A stretch of DNA of 64,000 nucleotides from Marinomonas sp. UCMA 3892 (GTDB taxonomy: Bacteria > Pseudomonadota > Gammaproteobacteria > Pseudomonadales > Marinomonadaceae), in assembly GCF_012726345.1 (NCBI RefSeq), contig NZ_PTXN01000003.1, positions 102,996 through 166,995 on the forward strand. The letters are read 5' to 3'. Shown here in pieces: positions 37,679 to 46,886 of this stretch. How positions within the stretch are numbered: the stretch's first letter is position 1; every line of letters starts with the position of its first letter. The translations under genes and the position numbers were made by a program. Under the pieces are notes generated by a model. The model had not been told where the DNA came from and did no database searches. It saw only the letters and a list, made by a program, of their open reading frames with translations.

Positions 37679-38887
37679 TTAAACAACGGCTTTAATACGA
37701 CCAGCCCAAAGGCTAAACAACACACCAAAACAGCACACGCACAAGACCAACACGACCAAGCCAACAAGGCCATACATCGCGATTGCCGTTGCAAACGTCG
37801 GTGGGCCAACGGTCGCACCAATATTACCAAACTGAGCGAGTAAACCATAACCTTGCGCTTGTTCACTTGGATTACGAGCGAGAGTTGGAATCATCGCCAA
37901 TGCAGAACCTGGCACCATGCCAAGAAACAGCACCATCACACCAACCACAACACAGAATAGTTCGGCCGAACCACTGATCAATGACAACACAATCACGCTA
38001 GCTGCCACGCCAAAATACGCCATCAATGCAACACGCTGTGGCCGCATCAAATATTGTGCAATGGCGCCCGCTAAAAAAGTACCGCTAGTACTGATTAGAG
38101 GTAACACAACCAACATCAACTTCTGTAGTGTCGAATCACCAATCAAACCAGGCACGTAGGTCAACACAGACACCAAAGTGCAGGTATAAAACAAAAACAC
38201 ACAGCTTGGCAACAAAGCACGAGGATTGCGATAAATTTTTATCATCTGCTTAAAGAAGCCATCCTGAATTTCCGTCACTGGGACCAAGTCCAGTACTGGA
38301 TTTTTTCTTAACTTGAAGAACAACACCACACCGATTGTCATGATGAAAACGCCATGGCTTAAAAACAACGTCTGCAAACCATATTGATCTAAAATGTTCT
38401 TACCGGCCCAACCACACAAAGCAAACGCGACACCAAAGAAGGTGCCCCAAATGCCCATGGTCAAAGACTTGTGTTGTGGCGCACTAAGCTTAGCTATCAG
38501 AGTTGGTGCTGCGACAACTACACCTAATTGAGAAAAACCTTCCAGCATGCGCGTCACAAACAATACATTAAAAGGCGGCAAAGTGGACTGAATCAGCGAC
38601 AAACCACCGCCCAGCAGCAAAGCACCGACCAGCACTTTCAAATAACCAACGCGACTAGCGATCATGCCTGCCGACACACCAAACACCAGACCTGCAATGC
38701 CAACCGCAGACAATGCCGCACCGGTTGACGTTGCACCAGCTTGATAATGCACAAGCAAATCATCGAAAGACACGGAAAACTTCGCAAACTGCATCGCAGC
38801 AGAAATGCCAGCAACCCACAGCAAAATAACGTTTAGCCACTGGGTTTTTGGTTCAGTGATTGATGATTGAAAAGAGGTGTTTGGCAT
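37679..38887 (-). CDS. Major facilitator superfamily transporter
   Basis: A 402-residue inner-membrane protein with 12 predicted helices in two halves. Features include the charged loop after helix 2 (ASRVGYLKVLVGALLLGG), the motif GFSQLGVVVAAPTLIAKLS and GMVPGSALAMIPTLARNP. It resembles the CynX/NimT and related drug/anion group, but no substrate can be named. Single gene with its own hairpin terminator; the region upstream (38888-39098) separates it from the divergent restriction operon. Confidence 0.85.
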   Translation of the reverse strand: MPNTSFQSSITEPKTQWLNVILLWVAGISAAMQFAKFSVSFDDLLVHYQAGATSTGAALSAVGIAGLVFGVSAGMIASRVGYLKVLVGALLLGGGLSLIQSTLPPFNVLFVTRMLEGFSQLGVVVAAPTLIAKLSAPQHKSLTMGIWGTFFGVAFALCGWAGKNILDQYGLQTLFLSHGVFIMTIGVVLFFKLRKNPVLDLVPVTEIQDGFFKQMIKIYRNPRALLPSCVFLFYTCTLVSVLTYVPGLIGDSTLQKLMLVVLPLISTSGTFLAGAIAQYLMRPQRVALMAYFGVAASVIVLSLISGSAELFCVVVGVMVLFLGMVPGSALAMIPTLARNPSEQAQGYGLLAQFGNIGATVGPPTFATAIAMYGLVGLVVLVLCVCCFGVLFSLWAGRIKAVV

Positions 38888-39098
38888 CTCGCTTCCTTAA
38901 TTAGAATAAAAATTAAGCCATCGATCAAAAAAGATGTACTTAAAACTGACCTGATGGACAAATTATGGGCGCTATTCTAAAGCAAAAAGCACCAAAGATG
39001 GGCAGGTATTTGCGGAATTAAAAAAGGAAAACTTATATCTACTAAAGTACAATCTCGCCATTATTGAGAAAAAGAGCACTCGCTCACTAGGGACATTA

Positions 39099-40565
39099 AT
39101 GTTTGAACAAGTATTTAAAAACATCGACGACATCTTCCACAAAGACGCAGGCTGCTCTTCCGAGCTAGATTACACCGAACAATCATCATGGATGCTGTTT
39201 TTAAAATACCTCGACGATCTTGAATTTACTAAATCCCAAGAAGCCGAAATGATGATGGAAACCTACCAATTCATCATCGACGAACCTTATCGTTGGAGCG
39301 CATGGGCGGCGCCAAAAAACGCCGAAGGCAAGTTTGACCACAACAACGCCTTAACTGGTGACGACCTCATGGACTTCGTCGACGGCGAACTCTTCCCTTA
39401 CCTAAAAAGCTTCAAACAACGCGCCGACAACGCCAACACCATTGAATACAAAATTGGCGAGATTTTTAGCGAAATCAAAAACAAAATTCAAAGTGGTTAT
39501 TCACTCCGTGATGCGCTGGAAAAAGTTGATCAATTACGCTTTCGCTCACAAGATGAAAAGCACGAACTGAGCCATTTGTACGAAGCCAAAATCAAAAACA
39601 TGGGCAACGCAGGCCGTAACGGTGGTGAATACTACACACCGCGCCCGTTAATTCGCGCCATGATCGATGTGATGCAACCAAAAATTGGCGAAACCATATA
39701 CGACGGCGCGGCCGGTTCGGCTGGATTTTTATGTGAAGCCTTTGATTACCTTCGCCAAGGTGGCCGAGAGAAGAAACCGTTAAGCACCAATGATTTAGAC
39801 ATCCTGCAAACCCGTACTTTTTATGCCAAAGAGAAAAAGTCACTGGCCTACGTGATTGCCATCATGAACATGATATTGCACGGCATCGAAGCGCCTAACG
39901 TGTTACACACCAACACCTTGTCTGAAAATCTCATGGACATTCAGCCAAGCAACCAGCACGACATTATATTGGCCAACCCTCCCTTTGGTGGTAAAGAACG
40001 CAAAGAAGTACAAGAGAACTTCCCGATCCAAACCGGCGAAACCGCCTTCTTGTTTTTGCAGCACTTTATCAAAATGCTCAAACCGGGTGGCCGTGCAGCG
40101 GTGGTGATTAAAAATACCTTTTTAAGCAACACCGACAACGCCGCGATCAAGCTGCGCAAAGAGCTACTAGAAAACTGTAATCTACACACCATACTCGATT
40201 GTCCCGGCGGTACCTTTATCGGTGCTGGTGTGAAAACCGTGGTACTGTTTTTCACCAAAGGCGAACCCACCTTAAATACGTGGTTTTATGAACTCAATGT
40301 CGGCCGCAACATGGGCAAAACCAACCCATTAAACGACAACGACCTAGCGGACTTTGTATTACTTCAAAAGGGCTTTGAGAGCTCTAACAAATCATGGTCG
40401 CTCGCCATCAGCGACATAGACCAAACCACTTATGATTTATCGGTGAAAAACCCCAACATCGCCGAAACCGCACCACTGCGTGAACCGAAAGCCATTATTG
40501 AAGACATAATTGCGCTCGATAAAGAGTCCGAGGCGATCTTAGCCAAGATTCAGGAGTTGTTGTGA
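39099..40565 (+). CDS. hsdM: Type I restriction-modification DNA methyltransferase subunit
   Basis: A 488-residue N6-adenine methyltransferase subunit. The helical N-terminal HsdM domain (FEQVFKNIDDIFHKDAGCSS) is followed by the catalytic domain with GGEYYTPRPLIRAMID, motif I DGAAGSAGFL (S-adenosylmethionine binding) and motif IV ILANPPFGG (the NPPF active site). It methylates host DNA as part of an M2S complex and forms the restriction enzyme with HsdR. First gene of a four-gene operon; its TGA overlaps the hsdS start. Confidence 0.95.
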   Translation: MFEQVFKNIDDIFHKDAGCSSELDYTEQSSWMLFLKYLDDLEFTKSQEAEMMMETYQFIIDEPYRWSAWAAPKNAEGKFDHNNALTGDDLMDFVDGELFPYLKSFKQRADNANTIEYKIGEIFSEIKNKIQSGYSLRDALEKVDQLRFRSQDEKHELSHLYEAKIKNMGNAGRNGGEYYTPRPLIRAMIDVMQPKIGETIYDGAAGSAGFLCEAFDYLRQGGREKKPLSTNDLDILQTRTFYAKEKKSLAYVIAIMNMILHGIEAPNVLHTNTLSENLMDIQPSNQHDIILANPPFGGKERKEVQENFPIQTGETAFLFLQHFIKMLKPGGRAAVVIKNTFLSNTDNAAIKLRKELLENCNLHTILDCPGGTFIGAGVKTVVLFFTKGEPTLNTWFYELNVGRNMGKTNPLNDNDLADFVLLQKGFESSNKSWSLAISDIDQTTYDLSVKNPNIAETAPLREPKAIIEDIIALDKESEAILAKIQELL

Positions 40566-41770
40566 TGAAGGTCGGTGATTTCTGTAAGACGGGAGCTGGC
40601 GGTACACCGTTAAAAAGTAATCGTAAGTTTTATGAAGGTGGCAATATTCCTTGGTTGCTTAGTGGTGAAGTTGGTAATCGTGATATTATCGAAACCAAAA
40701 AATTTATAACGCAAGAAGGCTTAGAAGGTTCGTCTGCAAAGATGTTTCCAATTAATACTGTTTTAATAGCAATGTATGGCGCAACCGCTGGTGAGGTTGG
40801 TATTTTACGTTGTGAAGCTTCGACAAATCAGGCTGTCTGCGGTATTTATCCAAACGATAAAGTGTTACCTGAATATTTATATTATTTCTTTTTAAATCAT
40901 AAAGACCTACTGGTAGCACAAGCTGTTGGAAATGCACAACCAAATATTTCGCAGCAAAAAATCAGAAACACTGAAATTACACTCCCTTCAATTCCGGAAC
41001 AAAAACGTATCGTGTCAATTCTCGACACTGTGTTTGCCGACTTAGAACAAACCCGCGCCAAAACCGAACAAAACCTAAAGAACGCCCTCGAGTTATTTGA
41101 ATCAGCTTGTTCAATGTCTATTTTTTCAACTGATGCTATTCCATCATGTACGGTGTTAGATGTTGCTAAAAATGAAAAGGGCGCAATGAGAACAGGCCCA
41201 TTTGGAAGTCAGTTACTCAAGAAAGAAATTGTTGACTCAGGTATTGCCGTATTAGGCATTGATAATGCGGTAAATAACCACTTCCAATGGGGAGCGAAAC
41301 GCTTCATAACATCTGAAAAATTTGAAGAACTATCACGCTTTGAAGTGAATCCGGGAGATGTTCTAATTACCATCATGGGGACGTGTGGCAGGTGCGCGAT
41401 AGTTCCAGAAAATATTCCTAAAGCCATCAACACAAAGCACATTTGTTGTATCACATTAGACAAAAGTAAATGCTTGCCAGAATATTTACATGCTTATTTT
41501 CTTTATCATCCACTGGCTAAAGAATACCTATTAAGTCGAGCTAAAGGTTCAATCATGGCTGGCTTGAATATGGGAATAATCAAAGAATTGCCACTTGTTC
41601 TACCAAGTATTGAAGAACAAAAGACACTTGTTTCACAGATAACTTTTCTGAGAGAGAATTTGGATAAGTTAGAAATAACATATAAATCTAAACTAAACGC
41701 CATAGACGAGCTCAAGAAATCCATTTTACAAAAAGCCTTTAGCGGTGAGTTAACCAACACAGTCGAGTAA
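40565..41770 (+). CDS. hsdS: Type I restriction-modification specificity subunit
   Basis: A 401-402 residue protein with two target-recognition domains (about 1-145 and 195-350), each followed by a conserved helical spacer: SIPEQKRIVSILDTVFADLE and SIEEQKTLVSQITFLRENLD. It decides the bipartite DNA sequence recognised. Start ATG 40565 or the GTG at 40562 overlaps the hsdM stop. The region looks richer in A and T than flanking hsdM and hsdR, as is common for frequently exchanged specificity genes. The recognised sequence cannot be predicted by eye. Confidence 0.93.
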   Translation: MKVGDFCKTGAGGTPLKSNRKFYEGGNIPWLLSGEVGNRDIIETKKFITQEGLEGSSAKMFPINTVLIAMYGATAGEVGILRCEASTNQAVCGIYPNDKVLPEYLYYFFLNHKDLLVAQAVGNAQPNISQQKIRNTEITLPSIPEQKRIVSILDTVFADLEQTRAKTEQNLKNALELFESACSMSIFSTDAIPSCTVLDVAKNEKGAMRTGPFGSQLLKKEIVDSGIAVLGIDNAVNNHFQWGAKRFITSEKFEELSRFEVNPGDVLITIMGTCGRCAIVPENIPKAINTKHICCITLDKSKCLPEYLHAYFLYHPLAKEYLLSRAKGSIMAGLNMGIIKELPLVLPSIEEQKTLVSQITFLRENLDKLEITYKSKLNAIDELKKSILQKAFSGELTNTVE

Positions 41771-41788
41771 CTAGATAAGGACGATCTA

Positions 41789-43171
41789 ATGCTGAACAAT
41801 ACCCATGTAAATCAACCTCCTTTAGTCGAAGGCCAACGAGTGGAGTTCAAACGCCAGTTGACGGACGGGCTAGAAAAAGAAGTGGTGGCGTTTTTAAACG
41901 CCCACGACGGCGGCTTGATTTATATTGGCATTGACGATGATGGTCAAGCGCTGAGTTTAGACAAACTAGACCAACTGCAATTACAAATTAAAGACCGCAT
42001 TAAACAAAACATCAGCCCTTCGACCATGGGCTTGTTCGATGTGTTAATCGAACGCTATCAAGATAAAAACATCATCAAAATCGTCGTCGCCCGCGGTTCA
42101 GAACAACCTTACTACTTACGCAAAGCGGGCATGTCTCCCAAAGGGTGTTTTATTCGGATTGGTTCGGCGGCGGAGCCTATGCCGCAACGCATGATCGAAA
42201 CCTTATTTGCCACCCGCACGCGTAACTCCATTGGCAATATGCGCTCACGCAATCAAGACCTACACTTTGAACAGCTTAAAATCTATTACCAAGAGCGAGA
42301 TTTGCCTCTTAACGAGCAATTTGCCCGCAACTTAGAGCTATTAACCGCGGAAGGCGATTTTAACTACGCGGCTTATTTATTAGCCGATAACAATGGCATG
42401 TCGATCAAGGTGGCGAAATACGCAGGGCTGGATCGGATTAACCTAATCGAAAACGAAGAATACGGCTATTGCTGTTTGATCAAAGCGACCAAAGCCGTGC
42501 TAGAAAAACTCAAGGTAGAAAACAAAACCCTCGCCACCATTACCGATAGCACCCGTAACGAAACCAAGCTGTTAAACCCGATAGCGCTTCGTGAAGCCGT
42601 GATTAATGCAATTATCCATAATGCTTACAGCCGCGAAGTACCACCTAAGTTTGAGCTGTTTGCGGATCGTTTAGAAATCACTTCAGCAGGTGGTTTGCCA
42701 CAAAGCTTTAGCCAAGATGAATTCTTTATGGGCTATTCGGTACCGCAAAACAAAGAACTCATGCGGGTGTTTAGAGACGTGGATTTAGTGGAACAACTAG
42801 GCTCTGGCATACCGCGTATATTACAAAGCTACAGCAAAGACGCCTTTTACTTCACCGACAACTTTACTCGTTTAGTCTTACCCTTTAGCCAAGTGCTAGT
42901 GATGAATGACCAAACTACCGGACAAGCTACCGGACAAGCTACCGGACAAGCTACCGGACAAGCTGAAACGCTATTACTCTACTGCGTGGAACCGAGAACG
43001 ACAAAAGAAATGATGACGCATTTAGAGGTCAGTCACCGAGAGCATTTTAGGGATAGTCTGTTAATACCATTGCTCGATTCAGGGCAACTAGAAATGACCC
43101 TTCCAGACAAACCCAGAAGCCCTAAACAGCGTTATGTCACGGTCAAACCAACGGACGATAATCATGACTAG
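41789..43171 (+). CDS. AlbA-domain / GHKL-type ATPase protein inside the hsd operon
   Basis: A 460-residue protein of the COG2865 kind. The N-terminal AlbA_2 (Schlafen-like) domain shows EGQRVEFKRQLTDGLEKEVV and GGLIYIGIDDDGQ; the middle has an ATPase-like domain with REAVINAIIHNAYSR and EQLGSGIPRI; the C-terminus (about 400-455) looks like a winged helix. A run of four TGQA units links the last two parts. Such proteins are called predicted transcriptional regulators and often sit in type I restriction operons; their role is unsettled. AAGGA is seven bases before the ATG. It lies between hsdS (18-base gap) and hsdR (overlapping), so it is a full member of the operon. Confidence 0.85.
   Translation: MLNNTHVNQPPLVEGQRVEFKRQLTDGLEKEVVAFLNAHDGGLIYIGIDDDGQALSLDKLDQLQLQIKDRIKQNISPSTMGLFDVLIERYQDKNIIKIVVARGSEQPYYLRKAGMSPKGCFIRIGSAAEPMPQRMIETLFATRTRNSIGNMRSRNQDLHFEQLKIYYQERDLPLNEQFARNLELLTAEGDFNYAAYLLADNNGMSIKVAKYAGLDRINLIENEEYGYCCLIKATKAVLEKLKVENKTLATITDSTRNETKLLNPIALREAVINAIIHNAYSREVPPKFELFADRLEITSAGGLPQSFSQDEFFMGYSVPQNKELMRVFRDVDLVEQLGSGIPRILQSYSKDAFYFTDNFTRLVLPFSQVLVMNDQTTGQATGQATGQATGQAETLLLYCVEPRTTKEMMTHLEVSHREHFRDSLLIPLLDSGQLEMTLPDKPRSPKQRYVTVKPTDDNHD
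42917..42964 (+). repeat. Four tandem copies of a 12-base unit (TGQA linker)
   Basis: ACCGGACAAGCT is repeated four times without a mismatch inside the AlbA-type gene, encoding TGQA repeats in the linker before the winged helix. Because the unit is a multiple of three, copy-number changes alter linker length without shifting the frame. Confidence 0.95.
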
Positions 43172-45809
43172 AAACGAATCTGAAACCCGTGCTGAGTTAA
43201 TCTCGCCTAAATTGGCCTTAGACGGCTGGGGCGTTATTAACCCTAATGCTAGTGATCCTAATGTTATTGATCCGACAGCTAGTGACCTGAGTGTCATTCG
43301 TCGTGAAGTAGAGATCACCGCTGGCCGTATTTTAGGGGGCGGTAAACGTGCTGCAAACCTAAAGTGCGACTATGTATTGGAGTTTAAAGGTCGTAAATTA
43401 GCCGCGGTTGAGGCGAAACGAGAAAACCTAAGTTACACCGAAGGCGTACGCCAAGCAAAAGACTACGCTCAGCGTTTACAGTGTCGTTTTGCTTATGCCA
43501 CCAACGGCCATGAAATTTACCAAATAGACATGGTAACGGGCGAAGAGAAGCAAGTAGACCGTTATTTAAGCCCTGAGGAAATGTGGGCGGCGGCTTTCAG
43601 TGGTGGCAATAATAACGGCGTAGCAGAACCTAAGTTTACCAGCACATGGCGCGAGCGTTTCTCCCAAATCCCTTTTGAAAAGAAAGGCGACTGGCAACCG
43701 CGCTATTATCAAGAAAACGCCATTAACCAAGCCTTAGAAGCCATCGCCCAAGGCAAAGATCGTATTTTGCTGACCCTTGCCACAGGCACCGGGAAAACCT
43801 GTATTGCGTTTCAAATCACCTGGAAATTATTTCATAGTCGCTGGAGTTTGCAGGCAGCGAAAAATCCAAGCAACGCGAAAAAGCGCCCCCGTATTTTATT
43901 TCTTGCCGATCGAAATGTCTTAACCAAACAAGCCTTTAATGACTTTGGTGCTTTTGGTGAAGACGCGGTGGTCAGGATTACACCGAGTGAAATCAAAAAA
44001 GCCAAGGGCGTCCCTAAAAACGCCAGTATCTTTATGGCGATTTTCCAAACCCTGATGACGGATTCAGCAACGAATGCAGCCAGTAATGGGAATGTAGACT
44101 CAGAAGAAGAACTGGAAAGCGAAGACTTCGCGCAGCCCTTACTCACCGACACCAGCGATTGTAATTTCAGACACTATCCAGAAGACTTTTTTGATTTCAT
44201 TATCATCGACGAATGTCACCGCGGTGGCGCCAATGATGAAAGCTCATGGCGCGATATTCTCAACTACTTCTCTCCCGCTGTGCAGTTGGGTTTAACTGCG
44301 ACACCAAAGCGCACCGACAATGCCGACAGTTATAAATACTTTGGCGAGCCTGTTTATAGCTATACCTTAAAAGAAGGCATTAATGACGGCTTTTTAACAC
44401 CGTTTAAGGTTTATCCCATTGTCGGCACCATGGATGAATATGTTTACACGCCGGGCGATGCTGTCAGTTTTAAAGGCGAACCAGAACCTGGCAGAGTCTA
44501 TAAAGAAAGCGATTTTAACCGCATCATCACGATCCCCAAACGGGAAGAAAAGCGTGTGCAGTATTGGATGGATCATATTAATCCGAAGGAAAAAACCATC
44601 GTATTTTGTGCCACCCAAGAACACGCTGGCCAAGTACGTGATTATATTAACCAATACGCTCGCGCAAAAAGGTGGACGACCAATCCTAATTATTGCGTGC
44701 GTATTACGGCCAACGACGGCGCAGCGGGCGAAAACGACTTACGTACCTTCTGTGATAACGAAAAAACCATACCGACCATATTAACGACGTCGCGTAAGTT
44801 ATCGACCGGCGTAGACGCCCGTAACGTGCGCAATATCGTGTTGATGCGTGAATGCAAAAACATGATTGAGTTTAAGCAGATTATTGGTCGTGGTACGCGA
44901 ATGTACGATGGCAAATCCTTTTTCACCATCTACGACTTTGTCAAAGCGCATCATAACTTTTCCGATCCTGAATGGGATGGTGAACCGCTGCCTCCTGAAG
45001 GCAAAATAGACGCAGAACCTTGCGATATTTGCCATACTAACCCTTGCACTTGTCTGTGTTTGGATTGTGGCTTTAACCCATGTAATTGCCAAATTGATAT
45101 GCTAGACGAGCCGTGTGATGTGTGCCAACAATCTCCTTGCCAATGCTCCGAAGGATCAGATGGGCCTTGTCAAAACTGCGGAAATACGCCTTGCAGCTGT
45201 GCGACGGATGATGACGATGAGCCCAGCAAACCAGAAAAAATAGTCATCACGCTAACAGATGGTAAAACACGTCAAATACAGCACATGAAAAGTGTTTTGT
45301 TTATGGGCGCGAATGGCGATATGCTGACGGCTTATCAATTTATCGGTGAAATGTTTGGTGATCTACCGCGCTTTTTCCGTAATGAAGATGAATTGCGTAA
45401 CATTTGGAGTGACCCGACAACGCGTGAAAAGCTTTTAACGGATTTGCATGAAGCAGGTTACGACGATGAAAAACTCGATAGCATGAAAGATATTATCGAT
45501 GCCAAAGACAGTGACGTGTATGACCTATTAGCTTATGTGGCTTATGCCAGAGACACTCACACTCGCAAAGAACGTGTATTCAATGCGAAACCCAGTATTT
45601 CCAAGGCGTTCACCTACAAACAAGTCGAGTTTATCGAGTTCATTTTAGATAAATACATAGAAGATGGCGTACAAGAATTAGCCGCTAAGAAAATGCGCAG
45701 CTTAGTTGAACTTAAATACAACACCATCAGTGACGCCGCCGCAGAATTTGGCTCTCCTGCGGCGATACGCGACACCTTTATTAAATTCCAACGTTATTTA
45801 TACGAATAG
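43164..45809 (+). CDS. hsdR: Type I restriction endonuclease / translocase subunit
   Basis: An 881-residue restriction subunit. The N-terminal nuclease domain has DYVLEFKGRKLAAVEAKREN (D...ExK core). The motor has Walker A LATGTGKTCIAF, motif II IIDECHRGG, LGLTATPKR, and C-terminal helicase motifs such as IVFCATQEHA and QIIGRGTRMYDG. Near residues 617-680 sits an unusual cysteine-rich insertion of four repeats with the pattern C-x2-C-x3-(P)C-x-C, probably zinc-binding. A small diverged duplication occurs near the N-terminus. The ATG 43164 overlaps the previous gene's end and fits the family start (MTRNESETRAEL); an earlier ATG at 43134 is possible. The C-terminus (EcoEI-type) binds the MS core. 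Confidence 0.93.
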   Translation: MTRNESETRAELISPKLALDGWGVINPNASDPNVIDPTASDLSVIRREVEITAGRILGGGKRAANLKCDYVLEFKGRKLAAVEAKRENLSYTEGVRQAKDYAQRLQCRFAYATNGHEIYQIDMVTGEEKQVDRYLSPEEMWAAAFSGGNNNGVAEPKFTSTWRERFSQIPFEKKGDWQPRYYQENAINQALEAIAQGKDRILLTLATGTGKTCIAFQITWKLFHSRWSLQAAKNPSNAKKRPRILFLADRNVLTKQAFNDFGAFGEDAVVRITPSEIKKAKGVPKNASIFMAIFQTLMTDSATNAASNGNVDSEEELESEDFAQPLLTDTSDCNFRHYPEDFFDFIIIDECHRGGANDESSWRDILNYFSPAVQLGLTATPKRTDNADSYKYFGEPVYSYTLKEGINDGFLTPFKVYPIVGTMDEYVYTPGDAVSFKGEPEPGRVYKESDFNRIITIPKREEKRVQYWMDHINPKEKTIVFCATQEHAGQVRDYINQYARAKRWTTNPNYCVRITANDGAAGENDLRTFCDNEKTIPTILTTSRKLSTGVDARNVRNIVLMRECKNMIEFKQIIGRGTRMYDGKSFFTIYDFVKAHHNFSDPEWDGEPLPPEGKIDAEPCDICHTNPCTCLCLDCGFNPCNCQIDMLDEPCDVCQQSPCQCSEGSDGPCQNCGNTPCSCATDDDDEPSKPEKIVITLTDGKTRQIQHMKSVLFMGANGDMLTAYQFIGEMFGDLPRFFRNEDELRNIWSDPTTREKLLTDLHEAGYDDEKLDSMKDIIDAKDSDVYDLLAYVAYARDTHTRKERVFNAKPSISKAFTYKQVEFIEFILDKYIEDGVQELAAKKMRSLVELKYNTISDAAAEFGSPAAIRDTFIKFQRYLYE
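43248..43298 (+). repeat. Diverged 30-base tandem duplication in hsdR
   Basis: GCTAGTGATCCTAATGTTAT (43248-43267) and GCTAGTGACCTGAGTGTCAT (43278-43297) are 16 of 20 identical with a 30-base period. They encode ASDPNVI and ASDLSVI, a loop inserted between GWGVI and RREVEI near the HsdR N-terminus. Confidence 0.7.
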
Positions 45810-45814
45810 ATTGT

Positions 45815-45843
45815 CAGTAAGAGAGCAAAAAGACCTCTTACTG
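45815..45843. terminator. Hairpin between convergent hsdR and ribN
   Basis: CAGTAAGAG (45815-45823) pairs with CTCTTACTG (45835-45843). It lies just after the hsdR stop and overlaps the last codons of the convergent transporter gene. No T-run is present, so terminator function is uncertain. Confidence 0.45.
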
Positions 45844-46767
45844 AACCGCTGGGGTCAATTCTTCTTTTCTCAGTTCTTTCATACGCAAGCCGATATTGCC
45901 CAGAATCAGCATCATACCGCCGATGATTTGATAAGCCGTTAAGCCCATATCAAGGAAGAGCCAGTTGATGGCGGCGGCGAAGACAGGGAAAGACAGCTCG
46001 GCCAAGGTAGCCAGTTGCGCTGGTACGGTTTTTAAACCTTGGTAGTAGAACCACATACCAATAAAACCACTGAGCAGCGCCATGGCAACGGCCAGACTAA
46101 GATCGACAGGTTTCATGGCAATTAAGGTATCTGACTGAGCTAATGCCAGCGGTAATAACACCAATAATCCAGCCACAAAACGGCCAGACATAATCGCATT
46201 GGCCGGCATGTGTTGATGGGACAGATACTTACCACACACGGTTGCTGCGCCCCACGCAACAACCGCAATGAGCGTATAACCGTAGCCTTTTAGAATACTC
46301 GTCGTGTCGCTTGAATAATGCCATTGGGCATCACCAAGCTGACGCAAATCCGGCCACATCATCACGAAACTGCCTAATAATATGACTGCCGCCCATTGCA
46401 CAAAATGCCCTTCGATGCGTTCTTTAAGCAACCAATAGGCGAGTAAAATCGCCACAATCGGCTGAAGCTTTTGCAGCAAAATCACCACAGTAGGATTCAA
46501 ATAGTGGAAAGCTTCGGTAAAAGCCAAGGTTCCCATGGCCGAACCAATACCACCAATAAAGAACAAGCACGAAAAGCCACCTATCGACATATGACGATAG
46601 ACATGACGATAACGCCACAGCAACGGGGCGACAAAAAGCACTAAGGTAAGGTGTTCGATTAAAACAATTTGCAGAGTGGAATAACCCGCACCCAAAAGAG
46701 GATAACGAATTAAAGTATCAAGCGCCCACGTGAAGCACGCGATCATGATAAAGAATGTTCCTGCCAT
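45838..46767 (-). CDS. ribN: RibN-like riboflavin importer (EamA/DMT family)
   Basis: A 309-residue inner-membrane protein with ten helices in two EamA repeats (MAGTFFIMIACFTWALDTLI; second half LKGYGYTLIAVVAWGAATVC). EamA transporters have many substrates, but this one lies downstream of a clear FMN riboswitch on the same strand. FMN-controlled EamA transporters are the RibN/ImpX riboflavin importers, so that function is the best call. The start ATG 46767 has GGAGA upstream; the frame is open 36 codons further into the leader and those codons are not protein. High FMN would switch expression off. Confidence 0.85.
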   Translation of the reverse strand: MAGTFFIMIACFTWALDTLIRYPLLGAGYSTLQIVLIEHLTLVLFVAPLLWRYRHVYRHMSIGGFSCLFFIGGIGSAMGTLAFTEAFHYLNPTVVILLQKLQPIVAILLAYWLLKERIEGHFVQWAAVILLGSFVMMWPDLRQLGDAQWHYSSDTTSILKGYGYTLIAVVAWGAATVCGKYLSHQHMPANAIMSGRFVAGLLVLLPLALAQSDTLIAMKPVDLSLAVAMALLSGFIGMWFYYQGLKTVPAQLATLAELSFPVFAAAINWLFLDMGLTAYQIIGGMMLILGNIGLRMKELRKEELTPAVQ

Positions 46768-46886
46768 CTTTGGTTTCTCCAAATAATAAGATGCACAGGG
46801 GTGATGAGAACGAATAGTACCAAGCACTGCACATAAAAAGCACAGAACAGAAACACCTAAAGAAATTAGGCGCAACTAAGACTTGG

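Noticed and set aside
42917..42964. Regular repeats considered as a CRISPR-like array
   Set aside because: Units are 12 bases, directly adjacent, with no spacers, and translate as an in-frame linker.
46768..46875. N-terminal extension of the RibN frame into the leader
   Set aside because: The codons lie in the riboswitch leader; a good GGAG site and the normal EamA N-terminus place the start at 46767.
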